From Anaerotignum sp. (GTDB taxonomy: Bacteria; Bacillota; Clostridia; Lachnospirales; Anaerotignaceae), in NCBI GenBank assembly GCA_020024455.1, contig JAHHTU010000018.1, positions 1 to 45,461 on the forward strand: a DNA stretch of 45,461 nucleotides, in the 5' to 3' direction. Of this stretch, positions 16,867 through 25,210 are shown one piece after another. Below the pieces are notes generated by a model, which was not told the DNA's origin, made no database searches, and worked only from the letters and a program-made list of their open reading frames with translations. Positions within the stretch are counted from its first letter, which is position 1. Each line of letters begins with the position of its first letter. The translations under genes and the position numbers were made by a program.

Positions 16867-17235
16867 ATGTTTCAATTTGCACATTATAATTACAATGTTT
16901 TAGATTTGGAAAAAAGTCTTGCTTTTTATGAAGCCGCACTCGGCTTAAAAGAAGTACGACGCAAAGAAGCCCCTGATGGCAGTTGGAAATTGGTATACCT
17001 TGGCGATGGAAAAACCAATTTTGAATTGGAACTGACATGGCTGCGTGACAGAACAGAACCTTATAACCTTGGAGAAAATGAATTCCATTTGGCGTTTCAT
17101 GTTGCAGATTTTGATGCTGCACATACAAAACACAAAGAAATGGGTTGTATTTGTTTTGAAAATCCGGAAATGGGTATCTATTTTATCAATGACCCCGACC
17201 ATTATTGGTTGGAAATCGTTCCCAAAAACCTGTAA
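16867..17235 (+). CDS. gloA: Glyoxalase I-like (lactoylglutathione lyase family) VOC protein
   Basis: A 122-residue vicinal-oxygen-chelate protein. All four metal ligands of glyoxalase I can be placed by eye: H6 (FAHYNYNV), E55 (ELELTW), H74 (EFHLAFHV) and E116 (YWLEIVP). The family detoxifies methylglyoxal as a thiol hemithioacetal; which thiol is used here (Clostridia often lack glutathione) is unknown. The ATG at 16867 has AAAGGA 8 bases upstream. It is co-transcribed with the His-rich protein gene and followed by a strong terminator. The name is by homology; substrate is not proven. Confidence 0.85.
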   Translation: MFQFAHYNYNVLDLEKSLAFYEAALGLKEVRRKEAPDGSWKLVYLGDGKTNFELELTWLRDRTEPYNLGENEFHLAFHVADFDAAHTKHKEMGCICFENPEMGIYFINDPDHYWLEIVPKNL

Positions 17236-17243
17236 TTTACAAC

Positions 17244-17290
17244 AAAAAATCACCGCATACTGCGTCATTTGCGGTGATTTTTTGTTTTTC
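17244..17290 (+). terminator. Terminator after gloA
   Basis: Long stem AAAAAATCACCGCA / TGCGGTGATTTTTT (17244-17283) with a 12-base loop and further T residues; it starts 9 bases past the stop codon. Confidence 0.9.
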
Positions 17291-17322
17291 AAATTGTATT
17301 TGATAAAATACAGAAAAAGGTG

Positions 17323-17351
17323 TTGACAAAATCGGACAGGCAAGATATAAT
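17323..17351 (+). promoter_or_regulatory. Consensus promoter of tRNA-Lys
   Basis: TTGACA (17323-17328), exactly 17 bases, TATAAT (17346-17351): a perfect sigma-A consensus, as often seen for stable RNA genes. Transcription would start 7-9 bases before the mature tRNA end. Confidence 0.9.
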
Positions 17352-17366
17352 AATCTACGTTGTTAC

Positions 17367-17439
17367 GGGTCACTAGCTCAGTTGGTAGAGCACTGGACTT
17401 TTAATCCAGGTGTCTCGGGTTCGAGTCCCGAGTGACTCA
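17367..17439 (+). tRNA. tRNA-Lys (anticodon TTT)
   Basis: A 73-base cloverleaf. Acceptor GGGTCAC pairs with GTGACTC (one G-U), D arm AGCTCAGTTGGTAGAGC, anticodon stem CTGGA/TCCAG with loop CTTTTAA (anticodon TTT at 17400-17402), T arm GGGTTCGAGTCCC, and discriminator A. The CCA end is not encoded, so it must be added after transcription. A single-gene transcript with consensus promoter and its own terminator. Confidence 0.97.
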
Positions 17440-17442
17440 TGC

Positions 17443-17476
17443 AAATCCCTTTGTCTGTTGACAAAGGGATTTTTTG
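17443..17476 (+). terminator. Terminator of tRNA-Lys
   Basis: Perfect stem AAATCCCTTTGTC / GACAAAGGGATTT with a 4-base loop followed by TTT, starting 4 bases past the tRNA. Confidence 0.92.
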
Positions 17477-17545
17477 TTGCTTTCGATGCATCACAATGAT
17501 TTTTTTTATTTTATTTTCCAAAAAATAGACTTTTTTATTCTGCCC

Positions 17546-17574
17546 TTGCAAATATCTTATAAAAACTGTATACT
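17546..17574 (+). promoter_or_regulatory. Promoter of the YheO-type regulator
   Basis: TTGCAA (17546-17551), 17 bases, TATACT (17569-17574), 23 bases before the ATG. Several AT-rich direct repeats precede it, but no operator can be assigned. Confidence 0.65.
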
Positions 17575-17597
17575 ATTTTTTGTAAGGGGGGAAAAAT

Positions 17598-18263
17598 ATG
17601 GAACACTACCATGTTGTATTATCTAAAACAGATCGATACATTTTAGAATCTTATTTCCATATTGCAGAGCATATGGCAGCCTTTTGGGGTGAGAGTTGTG
17701 AAATTGTCATTCACAGTTTAGAGCATTTAGACAGCTCTGTTATCAAAATTGTCAATGGCTTTCATTCCGGCAGACAGGCAGGTGCACCAATCTCAGAATT
17801 AACACTTTCTTATCTCAATAAAATGCTTGCTGATGAAAATTTAAGACACATCACATATTTTGCCAAAAATAAGCGAGGGGAAACATTCAAAGCCTCTACT
17901 TCTGCCATTATCGGCGAACATAATCGTATCATTGGTTTATTCTGTATCAACTTTTATTTGAATATTTCTTTATTTTCATTTTTACAAAATTTCCATCCAC
18001 AAATGCACGCAGAACAGGAACATATTTCCGAAACATTTGTAGAAAATACCGAAGAACTGATGCTGGAAGCATTGGATAGCACCCGAAATGCAGTGTATAG
18101 CAATCCATCTATTACAACAGCGAATAAAAATAAAGAAATCATACATATTTTGGCACAAAAAGGCATTTTCAATCTGAAAGATGCTGTTGTCATCATTGCA
18201 AACCATATGGGCATTTCTAAAAATACTGTGTATATGCATTTGAGAAATCAACATAAATCCTAA
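17598..18263 (+). CDS. YheO/DauR-type transcriptional regulator (PAS-like plus HTH)
   Basis: A 221-residue regulator. The N-terminal half (about residues 10-120; FWGESCEIVIHSLEHLDSS, INGFH-like stretch, then GLFCINF) matches the YheO-like PAS fold; the C-terminal 60 residues (KGIFNLKDAVVIIANHMG, ISKNTVYMHLR) form the HTH_22 DNA-binding domain. Family members regulate small-molecule or D-amino-acid metabolism (DauR controls D-arginine use in Pseudomonas), but the ligand here is unknown and the usual partner genes (RidA, dehydratases) are absent. GGGGGG precedes the ATG at 6 bases. It is monocistronic between its own promoter and a bidirectional terminator. Confidence 0.88.
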   Translation: MEHYHVVLSKTDRYILESYFHIAEHMAAFWGESCEIVIHSLEHLDSSVIKIVNGFHSGRQAGAPISELTLSYLNKMLADENLRHITYFAKNKRGETFKASTSAIIGEHNRIIGLFCINFYLNISLFSFLQNFHPQMHAEQEHISETFVENTEELMLEALDSTRNAVYSNPSITTANKNKEIIHILAQKGIFNLKDAVVIIANHMGISKNTVYMHLRNQHKS

Positions 18264-18264
18264 C

Positions 18265-18302
18265 AAAAAAAGGAACATATCATCAAATATGTTCCTTTTT
18301 TG
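18265..18302. terminator. Bidirectional terminator between convergent genes
   Basis: Symmetric hairpin AAAAAAGGAACATAT / ATATGTTCCTTTTTT with a 6-base loop. T runs on both strands allow it to end both the YheO-type gene (plus) and the TPR-like gene (minus), whose stops flank it. Confidence 0.92.
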
Positions 18303-18306
18303 CGGT

Positions 18307-18975
18307 TTATTTTAATCGTTCTTTTATAATTTCCAATTCATTTTTCCAATTTTCGTCCTGTTTCCATTCTGGGTGTTCTGCCAATATTTTATTCACTTCT
18401 GCTTTCTGTCCCTCTGCCAACATACGGTACAAATCCATGCTGGTTACCATGACCTGCCATTCTGGATTTTCTTTTGCCATTTTTTGAAACAAATCCAATT
18501 CTTTGGCTTTCAATACCAATAATTTCAAAAATGCTTCTTCTTTGCCACTGCAATACAATGCCTGTGCCAAATTTGCATAATAAATGGGTGCAATAGAGCC
18601 TTTTAACCCTTTTTCGGGTACTGTCAGCAACTTTTGTCTTGCCATTTCATATTCTTTCTGATACATATATCCTGCACCAATATTATTCACCAGCAGTGCA
18701 ATCAGCATAGGGCTTTTCTTTCCCTCCAACATACCTTCCATCTCTTTGATATATTGTTTCGGGTTTTCTTTCAGCAAATGTGTTTTTGCTTCTATTTCCT
18801 GATAAAATGCTTTCAACCATTTTTGATTGATAACCACTGCTCCCAAAAACCAAATTGTAATTCCAATCCCGTACACACCCCAAAATTGCCCTTGTTCCAT
18901 ACCGGTATTTTTGAACCAAAGGCACATCATCATAAACACAACCAATATGGCAAACCATAGTTTTTTCAATTTCAT
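18307..18975 (-). CDS. Unknown membrane protein with TPR-like helical domain
   Basis: 222 residues, not recognised. Two hydrophobic spans at residues 5-20 and 30-49 form an N-terminal membrane hairpin, followed by about 170 residues of paired helices resembling tetratricopeptide repeats (for example NNIGAGYMYQKEYEMARQKLL and YYANLAQALYCSGKEEAFLKL read in pieces), so probably a scaffold facing the cytoplasm. The ATG at 18975 has a weak GAAG site close by and AAGGA further upstream. It stands alone between the bidirectional terminator and galM's terminator. No function is proposed. Confidence 0.75.
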   Translation of the reverse strand: MKLKKLWFAILVVFMMMCLWFKNTGMEQGQFWGVYGIGITIWFLGAVVINQKWLKAFYQEIEAKTHLLKENPKQYIKEMEGMLEGKKSPMLIALLVNNIGAGYMYQKEYEMARQKLLTVPEKGLKGSIAPIYYANLAQALYCSGKEEAFLKLLVLKAKELDLFQKMAKENPEWQVMVTSMDLYRMLAEGQKAEVNKILAEHPEWKQDENWKNELEIIKERLK

Positions 18976-19069
18976 ACTTCTTCACAAGTCCTTTCTATAT
19001 AATATCCTTTGCTAATCACAATACCATATAACCAAACATCAAACAAGTATTTTCTCCTGTTTCATACAA

Positions 19070-19098
19070 AATGATAACCACGCCCAAAAGACGTGGTT
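19070..19098 (-). terminator. Probable terminator after galM
   Basis: Stem AACCACG / CGTGGTT (19076-19098) with a 9-base loop, followed on the minus strand by ATCATTTTG. The T run is short, so termination may be partial, but it lies 21 bases past the last gene of the gal operon. Confidence 0.6.
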
Positions 19099-19118
19099 TC
19101 TCAAATATCTTATTTTAT

Positions 19119-20153
19119 TTATGCTTTTTCCAATGCAAATATGGTACAGCTACGGAACCATTCTCCCTGCTTCAACACCGCAGACGGAAAATGCCCATAG
19201 GCAGTGGCATTCGGAAACCCTTGTGTTTCAAAACAAAATCCGCTTCTTCTGCTGTAATTGGCTTTTTGTTTGCCTTTTACCACACCGTCTAAAAAATTGC
19301 CTGTGTAAAATTGCACACCTGGGCGGTCAGAATATACCGTCAAATGTATGCCGCTTTCTTTTGCAAAAGCCTCTGCACATTTTCTGACAGTTGTACCATC
19401 ATAATGATTGCAAATCCAGTTATGGTCATATCCATGCCCATGTTGCAGTTGTGTAAACGTTTGGTCAATCCGTTCCAATATCGGGTGGAATTCCAAAAAA
19501 TCCATAGGGGTATCTTTCACGCTTGCAATCACACCCGTAGGCAAACAATTTTCATCATTTTCCGTATAAAAATCTGCAAAAATCCGTACTTCCTGTCCTT
19601 CCAGATTGCCGGTTTCATGCCCGTTCAGATTAAAATATGTATGATTTGTCAGATTCAATATGGTATCTGTGTCGCAAACGGCTTGGTATTCTATCTGTAA
19701 GCGGTTTTCCTCATCTAAGGAATACCGCACTTCGGTACACAATGTCCCCGGATAACCTTCTTCTCCATTTGGGCTTGTGTATCGCAAACAAAGTGCCTCT
19801 TCTTCGATATCGGCTGCCCATATTTTTTTATCAAATCCAACTGCCCCGCCATGCAAGTGGTTGACGCCATTGTTACAACACAATGTATATGTTTCTCCAT
19901 GCAATGAGAACGTGCCACCACCAATGCGGTTTGCAAAACGCCCTGCCACAGCACCCATATATTTGTCCTGTGTTTCATATGCACCCATATTGTCATATCC
20001 CAATACAACATCACACCCATCTAACACAAAACTTTGTAATGCTGCACCATATGTCAATATGGTTGCTTTTGTACCTGCTTCATTTGTCAAATCAAAGGCA
20101 AATACTGCTTCGCCTGTTTTGGTCTGCCCGAAAAGATGTTTTTTGATATTCAT
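19119..20153 (-). CDS. galM: Aldose 1-epimerase (galactose mutarotase)
   Basis: Interconverts alpha and beta anomers of galactose so that GalK can use it. 344 residues, normal length. The catalytic acid is H171 (NLTNHTYFNLNG) and the base E309 (FCFETQGFP); H100-H101 (NHLHGG) and HGYDHNW complete the sugar site. No signal peptide, so intracellular. The ATG at 20153 follows AAAGGA. It is the last gene of the mgl-gal operon, 15 bases after the ROK kinase gene. The assignment is secure from motifs plus context. Confidence 0.95.
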   Translation of the reverse strand: MNIKKHLFGQTKTGEAVFAFDLTNEAGTKATILTYGAALQSFVLDGCDVVLGYDNMGAYETQDKYMGAVAGRFANRIGGGTFSLHGETYTLCCNNGVNHLHGGAVGFDKKIWAADIEEEALCLRYTSPNGEEGYPGTLCTEVRYSLDEENRLQIEYQAVCDTDTILNLTNHTYFNLNGHETGNLEGQEVRIFADFYTENDENCLPTGVIASVKDTPMDFLEFHPILERIDQTFTQLQHGHGYDHNWICNHYDGTTVRKCAEAFAKESGIHLTVYSDRPGVQFYTGNFLDGVVKGKQKANYSRRSGFCFETQGFPNATAYGHFPSAVLKQGEWFRSCTIFALEKA

Positions 20154-20168
20154 GGTTTTGTCCTTTCC

Positions 20169-21101
20169 TCATATGATTAAACACGCTGCCCCATATATCC
20201 CTGCATCGTTCCCCAATTTTGCCAACCGGAATTTTGCCTCTGTTTGTGTATGGAACGCAAACATACGATAATATTTTTGTATGGGGTTTAACAGAAAATC
20301 TCCTGCTTTTGAAACACCACCACCAATGATAAACAACGCAACATCAGCCACAGCACAACAACTTGCCAATGCCAAACCCATTGTTTTTGCCATACTGTCC
20401 ACAACCTCTAACGCCAATATATCCCCTGCTTTTGCCGCATCTATGACATCTTTTGCTGTGAAATCTTGCATATCCTGCAAAACAGAGTGTGTTTGACTGC
20501 TTGCCAATCGTTTTTTTGCCATACGCACAATCCCTGTTGCAGAAGTATATTGCTCCAAACAACCTTTTTTGCCACAACTGCAACTTTTTGTTTCATGCGG
20601 ATTGACACAAATATGTCCGATTTCTGCCCCGCTGCCTGTTGCACCTGTCACAATATGCCCATCTATCACCAATCCACCGCCAATGCCTGTACCAACGGTC
20701 ACCAACAACACATCTTGATACCCAACACCGCTGCCCTGCCAAACTTCTCCCAATGCTGCCAATGTCGCATCATTGCCCGCTTTGACAGAAAAACCGGTCA
20801 ATTCAGCCAATTCGGTTGTGACATACTTTTTACCCCAGCCCAAATTGACACAATGGTTCACCATACCATCAGCCGTCACAGGCCCCGGCACACCAATACC
20901 TGCTCCCAATACGTCCGCTTTTGTGATTTGATGTTGTTGCATTTTCTGCTCCAATGATTTTGCAATATCCGATAATATATATCTACCATTTTGCTCTGTT
21001 CGTGTTGTCATTTCCCACTTGTCCAACAATGTCCCTGTTGTTTCAAACAACCCCATTTTTACTGTTGTACCACCAACATCAATACCAAAAACATACTTCA
21101 T
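20169..21101 (-). CDS. ROK family sugar kinase (glucokinase-like)
   Basis: A 310-residue ATP-dependent sugar kinase. The phosphate loop is GIDVGGTTVKMG (residues 6-17), the catalytic aspartate D111 (AGNDAT), and the ROK zinc site uses H163, C174, C176 and C181 (CSCGKKGCLE). There is no HTH domain, so it is a kinase and not a ROK repressor. Glucokinase is the most likely activity, using glucose freed with galactose (for example from lactose) or taken up by MglBAC. It lies between galT and galM with short spacing; GAGGTG precedes the ATG. Confidence 0.9.
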   Translation of the reverse strand: MKYVFGIDVGGTTVKMGLFETTGTLLDKWEMTTRTEQNGRYILSDIAKSLEQKMQQHQITKADVLGAGIGVPGPVTADGMVNHCVNLGWGKKYVTTELAELTGFSVKAGNDATLAALGEVWQGSGVGYQDVLLVTVGTGIGGGLVIDGHIVTGATGSGAEIGHICVNPHETKSCSCGKKGCLEQYTSATGIVRMAKKRLASSQTHSVLQDMQDFTAKDVIDAAKAGDILALEVVDSMAKTMGLALASCCAVADVALFIIGGGVSKAGDFLLNPIQKYYRMFAFHTQTEAKFRLAKLGNDAGIYGAACLII

Positions 21102-21114
21102 CTTTACACCTCTA

Positions 21115-22620
21115 TCATGCTTTCACAGCACCAAAACAACGCATAAAACGGTCAAATGCTTGTCTGCCTGTGTCATTTTGTTTATATACGCCTGCACATT
21201 CCAACACTTCTGCAAACACCATACCGATTTCTTGTTGTAAGATACCGTCTATATTTTCTTCTGTTATTGTATCATATTTCTGTAAGAATGTCTTTGCCCA
21301 TTGTGCATGGCTTGCAATTTTTTCATTTTGCTCCAAATCTTCCCCAGACAATATGGCTTGTTTGAGGACTTCCATTTCCTCTTTTAATCTTGCAGGCAAT
21401 ACGGCAAGTCCCATCACTTCAATCAAGCCGATATTTTCTTTTTTGATATGATGCAAATGGCTGTGGGGGTGATACACGCCCAGAGGGTGTTCCTCTGTTG
21501 TTATATTATTACGCAAAACCAAATCCAATTCATACAATCCATCGTGTTTTCTCGCAATGGGTGTGATGGTATTATGTGGTTCGCCGTCCGTTTGTGCAAA
21601 AATAAAGGCATCTTTGTCTGTATATGCTCTCCAATGTTGTAAAATGTTATCTGCTGCATCAATCAATCTGTCTTTGTTCTGGTGTGTCATGCGAATGACA
21701 GACAACGGCCATTTCACAATCCCAATGTTGACATCGGAAAATGCTTCCCAGTAATATGTTTGTTCTATATTTGCTTTTTCCATGGCAAATGTATAGCGTC
21801 CCCCTTGAAAATGGTCATGGGAGAGAATCGAACCGCCCACAATGGGCAAATCCGCATTCGAGCCAACAAAATAATGTGGCAAATAATCAATAAAATCAAA
21901 CATCTTTTCAAATGCATTTCTGTCAATTTTCATCGGTTGATGCTGTCCATGAAATACAATGCAGTGTTCATTGTAATACACATAAGGAGAATATTGGAAA
22001 AACCAATCATTGCCCGCAATTTGCAGTGGAATGACTCTATGATTTTGTCTTGCAGGGTGGTTAACACGTCCTGCATAGCCTTCATTTTCTCTGCAAAGCA
22101 TACACTTTGGATAACTGCTTTGTGGGGCATTTTTTGCTGCCGCAATGGCTTTGGGGTCTTTTTCCGGCTTGGACAAATTGATGGTAATGTCCAAATCTCC
22201 ATATATGGTTTTTGTTTTCCAACGCATATCTTTTTTGATGCGATATCTGCGGATATAGTCCGTATTGCAACTAAAATCATAATACCAATCGGTTGCTTTT
22301 TGTTTATCCTGTGCGTGCAGTTGTTGGAATGTATCAATCACTTCTCTGGGAAACGGTACCAAAACGCCCATCAACTTTGTGTCAAACAAATCACGATACA
22401 CAATACTGTCTATAATGACATTTCTTTTGCAAGCATCATCTAAAAGCACTTGCAATATTTTTTCCAAATCTGTTTCCACTGCCTCTGTATGCGGTGTTTC
22501 ATAACTGTCCAAAGCCATCACTTCCAGCAGACGGTTGATGACAAAAGGAACATCTGCCTTTGTAATCAAATTTTTTTCCACACCATAGACAGCCAAATCT
22601 CGAATTGCTTTATTTACCAT
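21115..22620 (-). CDS. galT: UDP-glucose--hexose-1-phosphate uridylyltransferase, class II
   Basis: Second step of the Leloir pathway: transfers UMP from UDP-glucose to galactose-1-phosphate. At 501 residues it belongs to the longer Firmicute GalT2 form, not the 350-residue E. coli type. Typical features are the N-terminal helical part, FSCNTDYIRRYRIKKDM, PKCMLCRENEGYAGR, HCIVFHGQHQPM, GGSILSHDHFQGG and YHPHSHLHHIKKENIG (the last as histidine-rich block). The ATG at 22620 has AAAGGG upstream. Located between galE and the ROK kinase in one operon. Confidence 0.96.
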   Translation of the reverse strand: MVNKAIRDLAVYGVEKNLITKADVPFVINRLLEVMALDSYETPHTEAVETDLEKILQVLLDDACKRNVIIDSIVYRDLFDTKLMGVLVPFPREVIDTFQQLHAQDKQKATDWYYDFSCNTDYIRRYRIKKDMRWKTKTIYGDLDITINLSKPEKDPKAIAAAKNAPQSSYPKCMLCRENEGYAGRVNHPARQNHRVIPLQIAGNDWFFQYSPYVYYNEHCIVFHGQHQPMKIDRNAFEKMFDFIDYLPHYFVGSNADLPIVGGSILSHDHFQGGRYTFAMEKANIEQTYYWEAFSDVNIGIVKWPLSVIRMTHQNKDRLIDAADNILQHWRAYTDKDAFIFAQTDGEPHNTITPIARKHDGLYELDLVLRNNITTEEHPLGVYHPHSHLHHIKKENIGLIEVMGLAVLPARLKEEMEVLKQAILSGEDLEQNEKIASHAQWAKTFLQKYDTITEENIDGILQQEIGMVFAEVLECAGVYKQNDTGRQAFDRFMRCFGAVKA

Positions 22621-22635
22621 ACTGTTATCCCTTTC

Positions 22636-23619
22636 TCAAAAACCATTTGGGTGATTTTTATGCCAATGCCAAGCGGAAGAAATAATTTCTTCCAAACTAT
22701 CATGTTTGGGGTTCCAACCCAATACAGATTTTGCTTTTTCACTAGATGCAATCAACTGTGCAGGGTCACCGGCACGGCGTGCCACTTCTTTTGCAGGAAT
22801 GGGGTGACCGGTTACGGTTCTTGCGGTTTCAATCACTTCTTTTACCGAGAACCCAACGCCATTGCCCAAGTTGAAAATATCGCTTTTGCCACCTTTGAGC
22901 AAATAATCCACTGCCAAAATGTGGGCATCTGCCAAGTCTGTCACATGGATATAGTCACGGATACAAGTACCGTCCGGTGTTGCATAATCATTGCCAAATA
23001 TGCTGATAAATTCTCTTTTTCCGTTTGGCACTTGTAAAATCAAAGGAATTAAATGGCTTTCCGGATTGTGTGCCTCCCCAATATTTCCGCTTTTATGTGC
23101 CCCACACGCATTGAAATACCGTAAAGACACATAACGCAATCCGGTTGCATTGCCTGTCCATTTGAACATTTTTTCCATTGCCAATTTTGTTTCGCCGTAA
23201 GGATTCGTAGGTTCTGTACGGTCTGTTTCCAAAATGGGGACTTGTTCCGGTTCGCCATATGTTGCCGCCGTGGAAGAAAATACAATTTTATCCACACCAT
23301 TGGCAACCATCACTTCCAACATATCCCTTGTTTTGCAAAGATTGTTTTCATAGTATTTCAAAGGTTGTTCCACACTTTCCCCCACCAAAGAATATGCTGC
23401 AAAATGAATGACTGCCTCAATATCTTCTTTTTGAAACACTTCTGTCAAAAACGGTTTGTCACTGATATCACCTTTGTAGAATATTGCATCGGGGTGTATC
23501 GCCTCTGCATGACCTGTTTCCAAATTATCTACAACGACAACTTTTCTGCCTGCCTCACACAATGCATACACTGTATGAGAACCGATATAACCTGCACCAC
23601 CCAATACCAAAATTGCCAT
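22636..23619 (-). CDS. galE: UDP-glucose 4-epimerase
   Basis: Regenerates UDP-glucose from UDP-galactose using tightly bound NAD. 327 residues. Rossmann motif GGAGYIGSH (residues 7-15), the SSTAATYG segment near 115-122, and the catalytic YxxxK as Y141-K145 (NPYGETK). Also FNACGAHKSG and DYIHVTDLADAH, standard for GalE. The ATG at 23619 follows AAGGAG; the galK stop is 6 bases upstream. Confidence 0.97.
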   Translation of the reverse strand: MAILVLGGAGYIGSHTVYALCEAGRKVVVVDNLETGHAEAIHPDAIFYKGDISDKPFLTEVFQKEDIEAVIHFAAYSLVGESVEQPLKYYENNLCKTRDMLEVMVANGVDKIVFSSTAATYGEPEQVPILETDRTEPTNPYGETKLAMEKMFKWTGNATGLRYVSLRYFNACGAHKSGNIGEAHNPESHLIPLILQVPNGKREFISIFGNDYATPDGTCIRDYIHVTDLADAHILAVDYLLKGGKSDIFNLGNGVGFSVKEVIETARTVTGHPIPAKEVARRAGDPAQLIASSEKAKSVLGWNPKHDSLEEIISSAWHWHKNHPNGF

Positions 23620-23625
23620 ATGCTT

Positions 23626-24882
23626 TCACTCCTTCTCTAATTCCATGCCGCCAGCCTGTCTGATAGACAATACATGACAACAACCTTTCCCGATTGCTTT
23701 TTCCATTTGTGAAACAAAATCGTCCAACAACACATTTGGAACAAATGCTTGTATCGTACCGGCAAAGCCGCCACCATGCACACGGAATGCACCTTTCCCA
23801 TGCAACGCTGCCTGTGCCGCCATCAATGCATATGCCACTTCTTGGTGTTTGACACTACCACTGACATATACGTTTTGCAAATACATAAAAGAAGAATACC
23901 CTGATGCAGTTACGGTTTCAAAAAACTGTGCAAAATTGCCCTCTGCCAAATATTTTGCCTCATCTATGGCTCTTTGGTTGTCCATCAAGAAATGATATGC
24001 ACGCAATGTTGCTCTATCCCCAACTTGTTCCCGCACCTCTGCCATACATTCCAAAAATTGTTCCAAAGAAACTTCTCGTAACACAGATTTACCAAAATAT
24101 GCAGCCACTGCTTTCATTTCCATGGGAATGGCAGAATATTCATCAGATAAATCAGCATGGTCTGCCCCACTGTCCACAATGCAAAGATGATACCCAATGC
24201 CTTCCAAATCAAACAACAATTTTCTTACCACAGGGTTTTTGGTGTCTTTGAAATCAATCGCAACCACACCACCCACAGAAGATGCGGTTTGGTCCATCAA
24301 TCCACTCATTTTTCCAAAATATACATTTTCGGCATACTGTCCAATTTGTGCAATTTCCACAGGTGTCAATTTATTCGCACAATACAAATGATTGATGGTT
24401 GTCCCCACAAGCACTTCATATGCCGCAGAAGATGAAATGCCGGAGCCTTTCAGCACATTGGAAACGCTATACATATCAAATCCACCAATGTTGTACCCCA
24501 ACTGACAAATTCTTGCCGCCACACCACGGATTAAAGAAGCTGTGGTGTTTTTTTCCTGTTCTTTGACTTCCAAATCCTCTAAACGGATTTCTTCCATGCC
24601 ATATCCTTCTGAATAGATACGAATGATATTTTCGTCGTTTGGCAATGCCGCTCCCACAATATCCATATCCACAGCTGCCGCCAACACACAACCGTTTTGA
24701 TGGTCTGTATGGTTGCCACCGATTTCTGTTCTGCCCGGTGCTGAAAAAAATCGACTCGGTTCTTTGCCGAATGTTTTTTGAAAACCTTGTATGGTTTTTT
24801 CCAATCGTTCTATGTAAAAATCTTCATTTTGTAAAAAACGAGGATATGCCTGTAACAGGCTTTCCTTCTTCCATGTTGTCAT
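23626..24882 (-). CDS. galK: Galactokinase
   Basis: First committed step: phosphorylates alpha-D-galactose at C1. 418 residues from ATG 24882, which follows GGGGAGG at 6 bases; an in-frame start seven codons upstream lacks a site. The galactokinase signature appears as GRTEIGGNHTDHQNG (residues 50-64), and the GHMP ATP-binding motif as KGSGISSSAAYE. The C-terminal GHMP motif GAFRVHGGGFAGTIQ is intact. Slightly unusual, the canonical GEHTDY reads GGNHTDH, a variant seen in other anaerobic Firmicutes. It is in the mgl-gal operon just after the small membrane protein gene. Confidence 0.95.
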   Translation of the reverse strand: MTTWKKESLLQAYPRFLQNEDFYIERLEKTIQGFQKTFGKEPSRFFSAPGRTEIGGNHTDHQNGCVLAAAVDMDIVGAALPNDENIIRIYSEGYGMEEIRLEDLEVKEQEKNTTASLIRGVAARICQLGYNIGGFDMYSVSNVLKGSGISSSAAYEVLVGTTINHLYCANKLTPVEIAQIGQYAENVYFGKMSGLMDQTASSVGGVVAIDFKDTKNPVVRKLLFDLEGIGYHLCIVDSGADHADLSDEYSAIPMEMKAVAAYFGKSVLREVSLEQFLECMAEVREQVGDRATLRAYHFLMDNQRAIDEAKYLAEGNFAQFFETVTASGYSSFMYLQNVYVSGSVKHQEVAYALMAAQAALHGKGAFRVHGGGFAGTIQAFVPNVLLDDFVSQMEKAIGKGCCHVLSIRQAGGMELEKE

Positions 24883-24899
24883 ACTGTTCCTCCCCACAA

Positions 24900-25139
24900 T
24901 CAACGCTGTACAATACCAACCACAATCGCAACCACCAATGCAATGGCAATCACTGCCACCACAATATTCATGGTATGCAAAGATACATTGATTTTCCCAT
25001 ATAGGTTGTATTTTGCCATTGTCAATTTATTTTCTTTTTTGTTTAATGCTTCTTCTTTTTCCGCTAACTGCTTTTCCCGTTCTTCCAACTCTTTTTGCCG
25101 TTGCTCCAAATCAAGCAACCCTTGTTCTTCTGACACCAT
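24900..25139 (-). CDS. Small coiled-coil protein with C-terminal membrane anchor
   Basis: 79 residues, unknown family. Residues 5-45 are a highly charged coiled coil (repeats of E, K, Q such as RQKELEEREKQLAEKEE), and residues 56-77 are a single hydrophobic span at the C-terminus, so a tail-anchored protein with its helix in the cytoplasm. AAGGAGG lies close to the ATG at 25139 (spacing 3); the GTG one codon later is equally possible. It sits between mglC and galK in the same orientation, after an intercistronic hairpin. A real gene is supported by the ribosome site, context and composition; the role is unknown. Confidence 0.75.
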   Translation of the reverse strand: MVSEEQGLLDLEQRQKELEEREKQLAEKEEALNKKENKLTMAKYNLYGKINVSLHTMNIVVAVIAIALVVAIVVGIVQR

Positions 25140-25162
25140 TGTCCTCCTTTGTCGCTTGCAAC

Positions 25163-25193
25163 AATTCCCCCGTTGCAAAAAAACGGGGGAATT
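25163..25193 (-). other. Strong hairpin between mglC and the small membrane protein gene
   Basis: A 12-bp perfect stem AATTCCCCCGTT / AACGGGGGAATT with a loop containing five T. No T run follows, so complete termination is unlikely; it probably blocks 3' exonucleases and keeps the mgl transport mRNA more abundant than the gal part. Confidence 0.6.
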
Positions 25194-25210
25194 TCTCAAA
25201 CATCAAATTA

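Noticed and set aside
17367..17476. tRNA-Lys as attachment site of an integrated element
   Set aside because: No integrase, no direct repeat of the tRNA 3' end and no phage-like genes nearby.
25163..25193. Full terminator after mglC
   Set aside because: T residues are in the loop, not behind the stem, on either strand.
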